Shown here: positions 1-5,283 of the stretch, piece by piece | Layout of the letters: each line of letters begins with the position of its first letter | How positions within the stretch are numbered: position 1 is the stretch's first letter | Assembly: GCA_964609975.1 (NCBI GenBank) | Contig: CAZSTR010000046.1 | Span: forward strand, 1-5,811 | Direction: 5' to 3' | Source of the DNA: UBA5905 sp964609975 | Lineage (GTDB): Bacteria > Bacillota > Clostridia > Oscillospirales > Acutalibacteraceae | DNA length: 5,811 nt | The notes under the pieces: generated by a model | The model's database searches: none | The model's input: only the letters and a program-made list of their open reading frames with translations | Told to the model about the DNA's origin: nothing | Translations under genes and position numbers: made by a program

Positions 1-1
1 G

Positions 2-1234
2 ACCGAGGTTCAACAGTTTATATGGAGTCACTGGGATGACACCATCCGGGTCACCAAGGAGGATAACGGCCGTCTTATCGGATTGCCCCGTCCCTATACC
101 GTCCCCTGCATCGAAAATATGTTCCAGGAAATGTACTATTGGGACACCTATTTCACCAATGTGGGGCTGATGCTTTCCGGGAAAACAGAGCAGGCGCGGA
201 ACAACGCCGAAAACATGGCTTTTCTCATTCAAAAATACGGAAAAATGCTTAACGGAAGCACCGTGGGCTTTCTCAATCGCTCTCAGCCGCCCTTTTTCTC
301 CCAAATGGTGCGGGAGATTTTCGAAAAAACCGGGGACAGGGAATGGCTGGGAGAAATGTTCCCGTCTGTGAAGCGGGAGCACGCCTTTTGGCAGACCAAC
401 CGGATGACTCCCTCCAGGCTGAACCGGTATTATTGCGACAATCCGGAGGATTTCAACCGCGCACACGCCGGCTGGCTGTGTGAGCGCTGTCATTTGGAAA
501 TGCCGGAAAGCGAGGAGGAAATTCGGGAATATGCCCAGTGCTTCTTGGCCTTTGCGGAAAGCGGCTGGGATTGCACCAGTCGCTTCGGCCTGCGGGCGCA
601 TGAATTCAATCCGGTGTGTCTCAACGCGCTGTTGTATAGCCTGGAAGCCAACCTTGCCTATTTCGCGCAGGTGCTGGAAAACGGCGAGGAAGCCCACTGG
701 ACGGCGTTGGCCGAGGAGCGGAAGGGCCGCATGAACACCTATATGTGGGACGAGTCACTGGGCGCTTTTCTGGATTATGATTTCCAGCGGGACGAAAAGG
801 GCGGCCTGTTCTCTGCCGCCTCCTTCTATCCGCTGACCTTTGGGCTGGCCACGCCGGAGCAGGCGGCGCGCACGGTGGCGCTTCTGCCGCGCATCGAGCG
901 GGAATTCGGCGTTTCCTGCTGTGAAGCGCGGGAGGGCATTATGTCGTTGCAATGGGATGAGCCGAACGGCTGGGCTTGCTTGCAATATATGGTGATTCGC
1001 GGACTGCTCAACTATGGCTATCGGGAGGAAGCGCTGCGCATCGCCCGGAAATATGCCGGCGTTGTGGAGAAAAGCTTCCGGGAAACCGGTAACCTTTGGG
1101 AAAAATACAATGTGGTGGCCGGGACGGTTTCCACTGCCACGGAATATGAGACCCCCACGATGATGGGCTGGAGCGCCGGCGTGTATCTGTATGTTTGCGC
1201 GCTGTTGGAGGAAAACGGAGAAAAGGAAGCTTAA
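2..1234 (+). CDS. GH37 trehalase-like glycosidase, 5' end outside window
   Basis: This is the C-terminal 410 residues of a trehalase-family (GH37) glycoside hydrolase. The frame is open from base 2, so the true start lies off the left edge; an in-frame TTG at 83 is not a credible start because family sequence continues upstream of it. Visible landmarks, numbered from base 2: YYWDTYF at 45-51 (trehalase signature 1 region), GWD at 188-190, QWDEPNGW at 317-324 (signature 2), EKYN at 367-370 and TEY at 380-382. By comparison with E. coli trehalase, Asp190 and Glu381 match the general acid and base, so the enzyme looks active. The family is an (alpha/alpha)6 barrel that inverts alpha,alpha-trehalose to glucose. 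Bacterial relatives are broad and the real substrate may differ. Whether it is secreted cannot be judged. It ends 25 nt before the esterase gene with no terminator between, so the two are probably one operon. Confidence 0.85.
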   Translation, partial: TEVQQFIWSHWDDTIRVTKEDNGRLIGLPRPYTVPCIENMFQEMYYWDTYFTNVGLMLSGKTEQARNNAENMAFLIQKYGKMLNGSTVGFLNRSQPPFFSQMVREIFEKTGDREWLGEMFPSVKREHAFWQTNRMTPSRLNRYYCDNPEDFNRAHAGWLCERCHLEMPESEEEIREYAQCFLAFAESGWDCTSRFGLRAHEFNPVCLNALLYSLEANLAYFAQVLENGEEAHWTALAEERKGRMNTYMWDESLGAFLDYDFQRDEKGGLFSAASFYPLTFGLATPEQAARTVALLPRIEREFGVSCCEAREGIMSLQWDEPNGWACLQYMVIRGLLNYGYREEALRIARKYAGVVEKSFRETGNLWEKYNVVAGTVSTATEYETPTMMGWSAGVYLYVCALLEENGEKEA

Positions 1235-1259
1235 AATCAATCAGAAACGAGGCTTTTTC

Positions 1260-2237
1260 ATGAATTTTTTTGGATTTGACCATGAGGAAATGCGCTTTGT
1301 GGGGCGCTGGGCGCCCTATAACGGCGCCATGACCGCCACCTCCACGGGTTCGCGGATAAAATTCGCCTTTGAGGGCGAGCTGGCGGTGCTCCATTTTGAC
1401 ACCCGGCTGCAACAGACTCCGGCGCCTCATCTGTATATTCGGGTGGACGGCGGTGCCTTTGTGGAAGTCACGCTGGAGCAGTATATTCGGGTGCGCGCCG
1501 TGGGGGCCGGCCGCCACACGGTGGAAGTGATTCTCAAAAGCATGGTGGAGATGTTCCCCCGATGGCATTGGCCGCTGGTAAACCGGGTGTCCTTCCTCGG
1601 CGTGGAGGCGGAGGGGCTGACAAAGCTTCCTCGTCCCGCTAAAAAGAAAAAGACCATCGAATTTGTGGGTGACTCCATCACGGAGGGGGTGCTCATCGAC
1701 CCCGACTATGCGCCCCAGGGGAAAGACCAAGTGGATCGCCCCTTCCAGGACGATGTGACGGCCACCTACGCCTGGCTTTTGGCGGAAAAGCTGGAGCTGG
1801 AGCCGCTGATGATGGGGTATGGCGCTGTGGGCGTCACCAAGGGCGGCTGCGGCGGCGTGCCCTGTGCCGCGCAGGCCTATCCCTTCTGCTTCGAGGGGGC
1901 GCTGGTGACGGGACCGCATCCGGACTATGTGTTCATCAACCACGGGACCAACGACGGCGGCCGAGACGCGGTGACCTTCACTGCGGGCTATGTGGCGCTG
2001 CTGGATGCGATATTCACCGCTCATCCAAAGGCACGGGTGTTCGCCATGACCCCCTTCTGCGGCGCTCATGAGGAAAACATCGAAAAGCTGGTGTCAGACT
2101 ATCGGGAACGCCACCAGAAGGACATCCATTGCATCAACGGCTCCCATTGGCTGCCGCCGGATCCGGTGCATCCTCTGCGGGACGGTCATGCGCTGGCCGC
2201 GGAAAAGCTGGCGGAGGCGCTCAAGCCTCTTCTTTGA
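1260..2237 (+). CDS. SGNH/GDSL hydrolase with CE2-like N-terminal domain
   Basis: A 325-residue protein. The ATG at 1260 is chosen because GAGG at 1249-1252 sits 7 nt upstream; the frame stays open further upstream but there it overlaps the glycosidase gene. Residues about 10-120 are rich in beta strands and resemble the jelly-roll domain of carbohydrate esterase family 2. Residues about 130-325 form the SGNH hydrolase domain: block I GDSITEG at 137-143 (Ser139 nucleophile), block II GYGAVG at 186-191, block III GTND at 229-232 (Asn231 for the oxyanion hole), and block V DPVH at 301-304 (Asp301, His304). All four catalytic blocks are intact. Family members remove acetyl or other acyl groups from sugars and glycans. 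There is no signal peptide, so it likely works in the cytoplasm. Its place behind a GH37 enzyme suggests it deacylates an imported oligosaccharide (inferred); the substrate is unknown. Confidence 0.85.
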   Translation: MNFFGFDHEEMRFVGRWAPYNGAMTATSTGSRIKFAFEGELAVLHFDTRLQQTPAPHLYIRVDGGAFVEVTLEQYIRVRAVGAGRHTVEVILKSMVEMFPRWHWPLVNRVSFLGVEAEGLTKLPRPAKKKKTIEFVGDSITEGVLIDPDYAPQGKDQVDRPFQDDVTATYAWLLAEKLELEPLMMGYGAVGVTKGGCGGVPCAAQAYPFCFEGALVTGPHPDYVFINHGTNDGGRDAVTFTAGYVALLDAIFTAHPKARVFAMTPFCGAHEENIEKLVSDYRERHQKDIHCINGSHWLPPDPVHPLRDGHALAAEKLAEALKPLL

Positions 2238-2258
2238 CAGAAAGGATAGGAAAAAGAG

Positions 2259-2336
2259 AAATCCCGACGCGCGGAAACGAAATGTCCGAAGGGGCGTCCG
2301 TCCCTTTTGGAACATATCCGAGCGTCGGGATTTTTT
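2259..2336 (+). terminator. Long nested hairpin terminator between convergent genes
   Basis: A perfect 12-bp outer stem (AAATCCCGACGC at 2259-2270 with its complement at 2322-2333) is followed by a T-run that reaches 2336. Inside it, CGGA (2272-2275) pairs with TCCG (2317-2320), ATGT (2282-2285) with ACAT (2312-2315), and CCGAAGGGG (2286-2294) with CCCTTTTGG (2302-2310, two G-U pairs) around the 7-nt loop CGTCCGT. It lies 21 nt after the esterase stop and 15 nt before the end of the opposing transporter gene. On the minus strand the hairpin is followed by a T-rich stretch, so it may stop transcription both ways. It is unusually long for a simple terminator. Confidence 0.75.
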
Positions 2337-2350
2337 GTGTAAACCGAGGC

Positions 2351-3286
2351 TTATTCAGGTTTTTCTTTTTGGGGAGAGAGCTTCGCCTTCGAAGCGGTTT
2401 CCCGGTTGATGGCATAAACACACAGGATGATGACGGCGCACAAAATCGCCTGCGCCAGCGTCATCGGCTCATGAAGCAAAAACACGCCGGTGACGGTGGA
2501 AACAACGGTGATCACCGCCGAAAAGGCGGAGGCTTTGATGAGACCGATTTTTCCGGTGGCGTGGTTATAAAGGAAATAAGCCGCCACAGAGGAAAGAACG
2601 GCCAAATAGAAAATCGCGCCCCAAAAGCCGGGCTGGACGGCGGCCAGTCGCAGCTGGGGAAAATAGTCCTTTCCCAACGCCGCCGGGGTGATCAGCCCGA
2701 AGCCGAAAGCGGCCACAGCGAACATGGCATAGGTGCGCTCCCAGGCGGAGAACTGGGCGGCGGTGGAGCGGCTGAGAAGATTGAAGATGGTGGCGGTGAG
2801 CACCGCTCCCACCAACAGTAGCAGCCCCAGGGTGTCGGTGGCACCGTTTTGCTGGCCAATGAGGCTGAACAGGACGATACAGCCGACGCTCAGCAGGCAG
2901 GCGCTCCATTGCAACGCCGAGGGGCGCTCCCGCAGAAACAGCGCCGCACAAAGGGTTACCACGGCAGGCACCATCCCAATGATGGCGCCGGATAGGGCGG
3001 TGGAGCTGTGGGCGATGCCATATAGTTCAAAAATGAAATACAGCAACGGCTGCATGATGGCCATCAGTCCCAGCCGTAGCAGGGGCTTGTGGCGATAGCT
3101 CACCCGGATGACTCCCAGTAGCAGAAGCCCGGTCAGCACCAAAAAGGCCACAGTGAAGCGCACCTGCAAAATCACCAGCGGGTGTGCTCCGCTCTGCAGA
3201 GCTATGCGGCTGAAATAATAGGAAAGACCGAAAATCACATTCGAACCAAAGGCACCAAGCGTTCCGGTGAGACGGCTACGGTTCAA
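2351..3286 (-). CDS. EamA/DMT-family membrane transporter
   Basis: A 311-residue, strongly hydrophobic protein with about ten predicted membrane segments, roughly at 7-30, 37-59, 70-90, 95-118, 126-144, 152-172, 185-203, 219-241, 248-271 and 276-294. This fits two five-helix EamA repeats. Typical family features are the N-terminal GSNVIFGLSYYFSRIAL stretch, the FLRERPS turn at 117-123 and its second-repeat counterpart FLLHEPMTLAQ at 269-279. A lysine-rich tail (about 295-311) should lie in the cytoplasm. Members of the drug/metabolite transporter superfamily export or take up amino acids, metabolites or drugs; the substrate cannot be read from sequence. The start is TTG (3286-3284), supported by AGGAGG 8 nt upstream. 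The gene is alone on its strand and has its own predicted promoter and leader. Confidence 0.88.
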   Translation of the reverse strand: MNRSRLTGTLGAFGSNVIFGLSYYFSRIALQSGAHPLVILQVRFTVAFLVLTGLLLLGVIRVSYRHKPLLRLGLMAIMQPLLYFIFELYGIAHSSTALSGAIIGMVPAVVTLCAALFLRERPSALQWSACLLSVGCIVLFSLIGQQNGATDTLGLLLLVGAVLTATIFNLLSRSTAAQFSAWERTYAMFAVAAFGFGLITPAALGKDYFPQLRLAAVQPGFWGAIFYLAVLSSVAAYFLYNHATGKIGLIKASAFSAVITVVSTVTGVFLLHEPMTLAQAILCAVIILCVYAINRETASKAKLSPQKEKPE

Positions 3287-3294
3287 GTGAATAA

Positions 3295-3300
3295 CCTCCT
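3295..3300 (-). promoter_or_regulatory. Perfect Shine-Dalgarno that fixes a TTG start
   Basis: On the minus strand AGGAGG is followed by the 8-nt spacer TTATTCAC and then TTG. The strong site supports TTG as the transporter start; no ATG or GTG is placed to use it. Confidence 0.85.
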
Positions 3301-3324
3301 TGTTTTTTGATAGTCTGTATCCAA

Positions 3325-3373
3325 TGAAAGACGGAGAATCAACGGCTTGAAGGCCGTTGCCTCCGCTGTTTCA
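3325..3373 (-). promoter_or_regulatory. Stem-loop in the transporter mRNA leader
   Basis: Read on the minus strand, three stacked helices form one arm: TGAAA/TTTCA (3373-3369 with 3329-3325), CGGAG/CTCCG (3365-3361 with 3336-3332) and CAACGGC/GCCGTTG (3359-3353 with 3346-3340), closed by the 6-nt loop CTTCAA. All 17 pairs are Watson-Crick. Two asymmetric internal loops (CAG/TC and G/ATT) separate the helices. The structure begins just after the predicted transcript start and ends about 24 nt before the Shine-Dalgarno. No T-run follows, so it is not an ordinary terminator. It could be a regulatory RNA, a protein site or an mRNA-stabilising hairpin; I do not recognise a known riboswitch class. 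Confidence 0.5.
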
Positions 3374-3385
3374 CGATCGCGTGTC

Positions 3386-3414
3386 ATTGTAGCGCTTTTC
3401 TTTGGGTTTGACAA
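3386..3414 (-). promoter_or_regulatory. Sigma-A promoter for the transporter gene
   Basis: On the minus strand: -35 TTGTCA (3414-3409, 5/6), a 17-nt spacer, and -10 TACAAT (3391-3386, 5/6). The predicted start near 3379 gives a leader of about 93 nt. The -35 overlaps that of the plus-strand candidate at 3408-3436. Confidence 0.65.
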
Positions 3415-3436
3415 GAGTTTTCAAGAAACTTTTAAG
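3408..3436 (+). promoter_or_regulatory. Possible upstream promoter for LURP-one-like gene
   Basis: -35 TTGACA (3408-3413, 6/6), a 17-nt spacer, and -10 TTTAAG (3431-3436, 4/6). The -10 is weak. It would produce a leader of about 170 nt. Confidence 0.4.
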
Positions 3437-3520
3437 CGGTTTTTGAAGTTCCCTGTTGACAGTGTGGGTGTCTTCGTATGCCTGCGCTATAACGGAGACA
3501 AAAAATGTATCGTATGAGGC

Positions 3521-3549
3521 TTGAAAAGCGGAATGGAAAATGATACTAT
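3521..3549 (+). promoter_or_regulatory. Main promoter for LURP-one-like gene
   Basis: -35 TTGAAA (3521-3526, 5/6), exactly 17 nt, then -10 TACTAT (3544-3549, 5/6). The predicted start near 3556 leaves a leader of about 56 nt before the ATG at 3612. Confidence 0.65.
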
Positions 3550-3611
3550 TGAAGCGAGGGGAAAGCTTTTTCCGTTTGGCATAATGATAAAGGCGGAGGG
3601 GGGAGAGCGCG

Positions 3612-3992
3612 ATGCGGCTTTTGTTCAAGCAACGGCTGTTTTCCTGGTTCGACAGCTATGACATTTATAATGAGGCGGAGGAACGGGTGCTCACCTGGAT
3701 GCCGAAATTTGAGCTGTATACGGCCAACGGGCTGTGGGGTACGCTTTGCCGGGAGTTTTTCTTGTTTCATCCCCGCTACCGGCTGGATGGAAACAGCTGG
3801 CGGATGAAGGGCGATTTTTTTGAATGGGATTATACCGTCGAGGACGGACTGGGCCAGCCGGTGGCGACGGTTTCGCGGGAGCTGTTTCGCTTGACGGACA
3901 CCTATGTGCTGGAGGTGGGACGGCCAGAGAATGCGCTGGGCGTGCTGATGCTGGCGCTGGCGATCGACGCGGAGAAATGCTCACGGACTTGA
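3612..3992 (+). CDS. LURP-one/YxjI-like protein, internally shortened
   Basis: A 126-residue protein of the LURP-one-related (LOR, tubby-like beta barrel) family. Recognisable blocks are the N-terminal LLFKQRLFSWFDSYDIYNEA (3-22), PKFELY (31-36), GDFFEWDYTVEDG (67-79), VATVSRELF (84-92), TDTYVLEV (95-102) and the C-terminal LALAIDAEKCSR (114-125). From memory, bacterial relatives have about 160 residues and carry a further stretch of roughly 37 residues (containing a KGQLSWGH-like motif) between the first VxT strand and the PKFELY block. Here VLT (26-28) runs straight into WMPKFELY, so about two strands of the barrel seem missing while the frame is kept. The family may bind membranes or lipids; its bacterial function is unknown. 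The ATG is preceded by GGAG at 3602-3605, 6 nt away. It is a single-gene unit with its own promoter and terminator. Confidence 0.8.
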   Translation: MRLLFKQRLFSWFDSYDIYNEAEERVLTWMPKFELYTANGLWGTLCREFFLFHPRYRLDGNSWRMKGDFFEWDYTVEDGLGQPVATVSRELFRLTDTYVLEVGRPENALGVLMLALAIDAEKCSRT

Positions 3993-4028
3993 AAAGCAGG
4001 ATACGGGAACGTGAAAAAGTGAAAAATG

Positions 4029-4064
4029 AAAAAACCGGGGAGCGGGCACGCTCTCCGGTTTTTT
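4029..4064. terminator. Strong bidirectional intrinsic terminator
   Basis: A 10-bp GC-rich stem (CCGGGGAGCG at 4035-4044 with CGCTCTCCGG at 4049-4058, one G-U pair) closes on the loop GGCA. It is flanked by six A (4029-4034) and six T (4059-4064), so on each strand the hairpin ends in a T-run. It lies between the convergent LURP-one-like gene and cysK and can serve both. Confidence 0.93.
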
Positions 4065-4076
4065 GCTTGGATGAGG

Positions 4077-5009
4077 TCAATCGGTGAAAAGAGGAGTGGA
4101 CAGATAACGGTCGCCGGTGTCGGGCAACAGCGCGACGATGGTTTTACCTTCATTTTCCGGGCGAAGGGAAAGCTCCAACGCCGCCGCCACCGCGGCGCCG
4201 GCGGAAATCCCCACCAAAATGCCTTCTGCGTGGCCGATTTCCCGCCCGGCGGTGAAGGCCGCATCGTTGCTGACGGGAAGGATTTCGTCATAAACCGCGG
4301 TGTCCAGCACCGCCGGGACGAAGCCGGCGCCGATGCCTTGGATTTTATGCGGGCCAGCCGTTCCGCCGGACAGCACCGGGGAGCTTTCCGGCTCCACGGC
4401 CACCACGCGAATTTGCGGATTTTGTGCCTTCAGATACCGGCCGACGCCGGTGATTGTGCCTCCGGTGCCGACGCCGGCCACGAAAATATCCACCCGGCCA
4501 TCGGTGTCGGCATAGATTTCCGGCCCGGTGGTGTTAAAATGAGCCTGGGGATTGGCGGGGTTGACGAACTGGCCGGGGATGAAGCTATGGGGGGTTTCCC
4601 GCGCCAGCTCCTCGGCCCTTGCGATGGCGCCGGCCATGCCCTTGGCGCCTTCGGTGAGCACAAGCTCCGCTCCAAAGGCCTTCATCAGCTGGCGGCGCTC
4701 CACGGACATGGTGTCCGGCATGACGATGATGATGCGATAGCCTCGCGCGGCGGCCACGGAGGCGAGACCGATGCCGGTGTTGCCGGAGGTCGGCTCGATG
4801 ATGACGGAGTCCGGGGTCAGCGCGCCGCGCTTTTCGGCGTCGTCCAGCATGGCGCGGGCAACTCGGTCCTTCACCGAGCCGGCCGGGTTGAAGAATTCCA
4901 GCTTCGCCAGGAGGCGTGCCTTAGAGCCGTGCTTCTTCTCCAGATGGGTCAGCTCAAGCAGAGGTGTTCCGCCGATGAGCTGGTCGGCGCTTGTGTATAT
5001 GCGAGACAT
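4077..5009 (-). CDS. cysK: Cysteine synthase A (O-acetylserine sulfhydrylase)
   Basis: A 310-residue PLP enzyme of the cysteine synthase family, the usual full length. It makes L-cysteine from O-acetylserine and sulfide in the cytoplasm. Visible motifs are IGGTPLLEL (12-20), NPAGSVKDR (41-49) with the PLP lysine Lys47, the substrate loop TSGNTG (74-79), the phosphate-binding GTGGT (181-185), GISAG (267-271) with the pyridine-nitrogen Ser269, and PDTGDRYLST (296-305). The ATG at 5009-5007 is chosen over an in-frame TTG at 5063 because GGGAG lies 7 nt upstream and the family begins at this point. There is no C-terminal CBS domain, so cystathionine beta-synthase is unlikely. CysK is favoured over CysM by overall similarity. 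The gene is transcribed away from the nfnA-like gene and has its own promoter. No cysE lies in the window. Confidence 0.95.
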   Translation of the reverse strand: MSRIYTSADQLIGGTPLLELTHLEKKHGSKARLLAKLEFFNPAGSVKDRVARAMLDDAEKRGALTPDSVIIEPTSGNTGIGLASVAAARGYRIIIVMPDTMSVERRQLMKAFGAELVLTEGAKGMAGAIARAEELARETPHSFIPGQFVNPANPQAHFNTTGPEIYADTDGRVDIFVAGVGTGGTITGVGRYLKAQNPQIRVVAVEPESSPVLSGGTAGPHKIQGIGAGFVPAVLDTAVYDEILPVSNDAAFTAGREIGHAEGILVGISAGAAVAAALELSLRPENEGKTIVALLPDTGDRYLSTPLFTD

Positions 5010-5039
5010 GACAGGACTCCCTTTCTTTCCGGTGGATAT

Positions 5040-5064
5040 ATTGCCTACCTGGGCGATAGGCAAT
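5040..5064 (-). repeat. Inverted repeat in the cysK leader
   Basis: A perfect 8-bp inverted repeat, ATTGCCTA and TAGGCAAT, with a 9-nt spacer. It starts about 6 nt after the predicted cysK transcript start, so it could be an operator that blocks transcription or a leader hairpin in the mRNA. The regulator is unknown. Confidence 0.6.
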
Positions 5065-5076
5065 CGGAATACACCT

Positions 5077-5106
5077 GTTATAGCACGCCGCCGGGGTGTT
5101 TGTCAA
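5077..5106 (-). promoter_or_regulatory. Strong cysK promoter with extended -10
   Basis: On the minus strand: -35 TTGACA (5106-5101, 6/6), an 18-nt spacer, and -10 TATAAC (5082-5077, 5/6) preceded by TGC, an extended -10. The predicted start near 5070 gives a leader of about 60 nt. Confidence 0.8.
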
Positions 5107-5113
5107 GCCTTTT

Positions 5114-5134
5114 CCAAAAAAATCGCATTTTTGG
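5114..5134. repeat. A/T-tract inverted repeat upstream of the cysK promoter
   Basis: CCAAAAA and TTTTTGG form a perfect 7-bp inverted repeat with a 7-nt spacer. It begins 7 nt beyond the cysK -35 and centres about 54 nt upstream of the predicted start. It may be an UP element, a bend or a regulator site. A-tracts produce such symmetry easily, so this is weaker than the other two repeats. Confidence 0.4.
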
Positions 5135-5161
5135 GGCAAAATTTCGGCGGAAAAATCTGCC

Positions 5162-5184
5162 GGGAATAACAATTGGGTATTCCC
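5162..5184. repeat. Inverted repeat overlapping the nfnA -35 (putative operator)
   Basis: GGGAATA and TATTCCC form a perfect 7-bp inverted repeat with a 9-nt spacer, the same spacing as the repeat in the cysK leader. Its right arm overlaps the -35 of the plus-strand promoter, a usual place for a repressor site. A second, overlapping palindrome, TTGGG-TATT-CCCAA, covers 5173-5186. Confidence 0.55.
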
Positions 5185-5208
5185 AACGGAGCGATTTTGT
5201 GGTATACT
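5180..5208 (+). promoter_or_regulatory. Promoter for the nfnA-like gene
   Basis: -35 TTCCCA (5180-5185, 4/6), a 17-nt spacer, and -10 TATACT (5203-5208, 5/6) preceded by TGG (5200-5202), an extended -10 that can offset the weak -35. The predicted start near 5215 leaves a leader of about 69 nt. Confidence 0.65.
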
Positions 5209-5267
5209 GTGGGTGTTATTTGGGAAAGTGGGCGATTTCGCTCGCAACCCATCGCAATTTGTCGAAT

Positions 5268-5273
5268 AAGGAG
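5268..5273 (+). promoter_or_regulatory. Ribosome binding site choosing the nfnA start
   Basis: AAGGAG lies 10 nt before the ATG at 5284 but only 3 nt before the ATG at 5277. The 5277 codon opens a different frame with no recognisable product, so 5284 is the real start. Confidence 0.75.
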
Positions 5274-5283
5274 CGAATGTCCA

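Larger units (their letters stand above)
3287..3611. other. Divergent intergenic control region
   Basis: These 325 bases separate the transporter and the LURP-one-like gene, which point away from each other. They hold a leader stem-loop, one minus-strand and two plus-strand promoter candidates, and both ribosome binding sites. An 85-codon minus-strand frame at 3371-3628 crosses the predicted promoters and resembles no protein I know, so I do not count it as a gene. A further TTGACA at 3456-3461 has no good -10 at normal spacing. Confidence 0.7.

Noticed and set aside
83..85. TTG at 83 as the glycosidase start
   Set aside because: The frame is open to the left edge and the upstream residues fit the same protein; there is no good ribosome binding site before it.
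1008..2069. 353-codon open frame on the minus strand
   Set aside because: Antisense to both the glycosidase and esterase genes, with a histidine/arginine/proline-rich composition and no known motif.
2129..2821. 230-codon plus-strand frame across the terminator and transporter 3' end
   Set aside because: It overlaps the esterase end, the terminator hairpin and the antisense of the transporter, and is glycine/arginine-rich without motifs.
3287..3325. preQ1-I-like tail (A-rich segment followed by AAGGAGG) in the transporter leader
   Set aside because: The A-rich tail and Shine-Dalgarno look similar to preQ1-I, but the required short GC stem with its C-rich strand is not present before it.
3371..3628. 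85-codon minus-strand frame in the divergent intergenic region
   Set aside because: It covers predicted promoters, overlaps the start of the LURP-one-like gene and shows no domain.
5010..5070. S-box (SAM) or T-box leader upstream of cysK
   Set aside because: The predicted leader is only about 60 nt, with one simple hairpin and no terminator or conserved core.
5277..5279. ATG at 5277 as the start of a gene
   Set aside because: Only 3 nt from the ribosome binding site and in a frame with no recognisable protein; the ATG at 5284 opens the NfnA-like protein.
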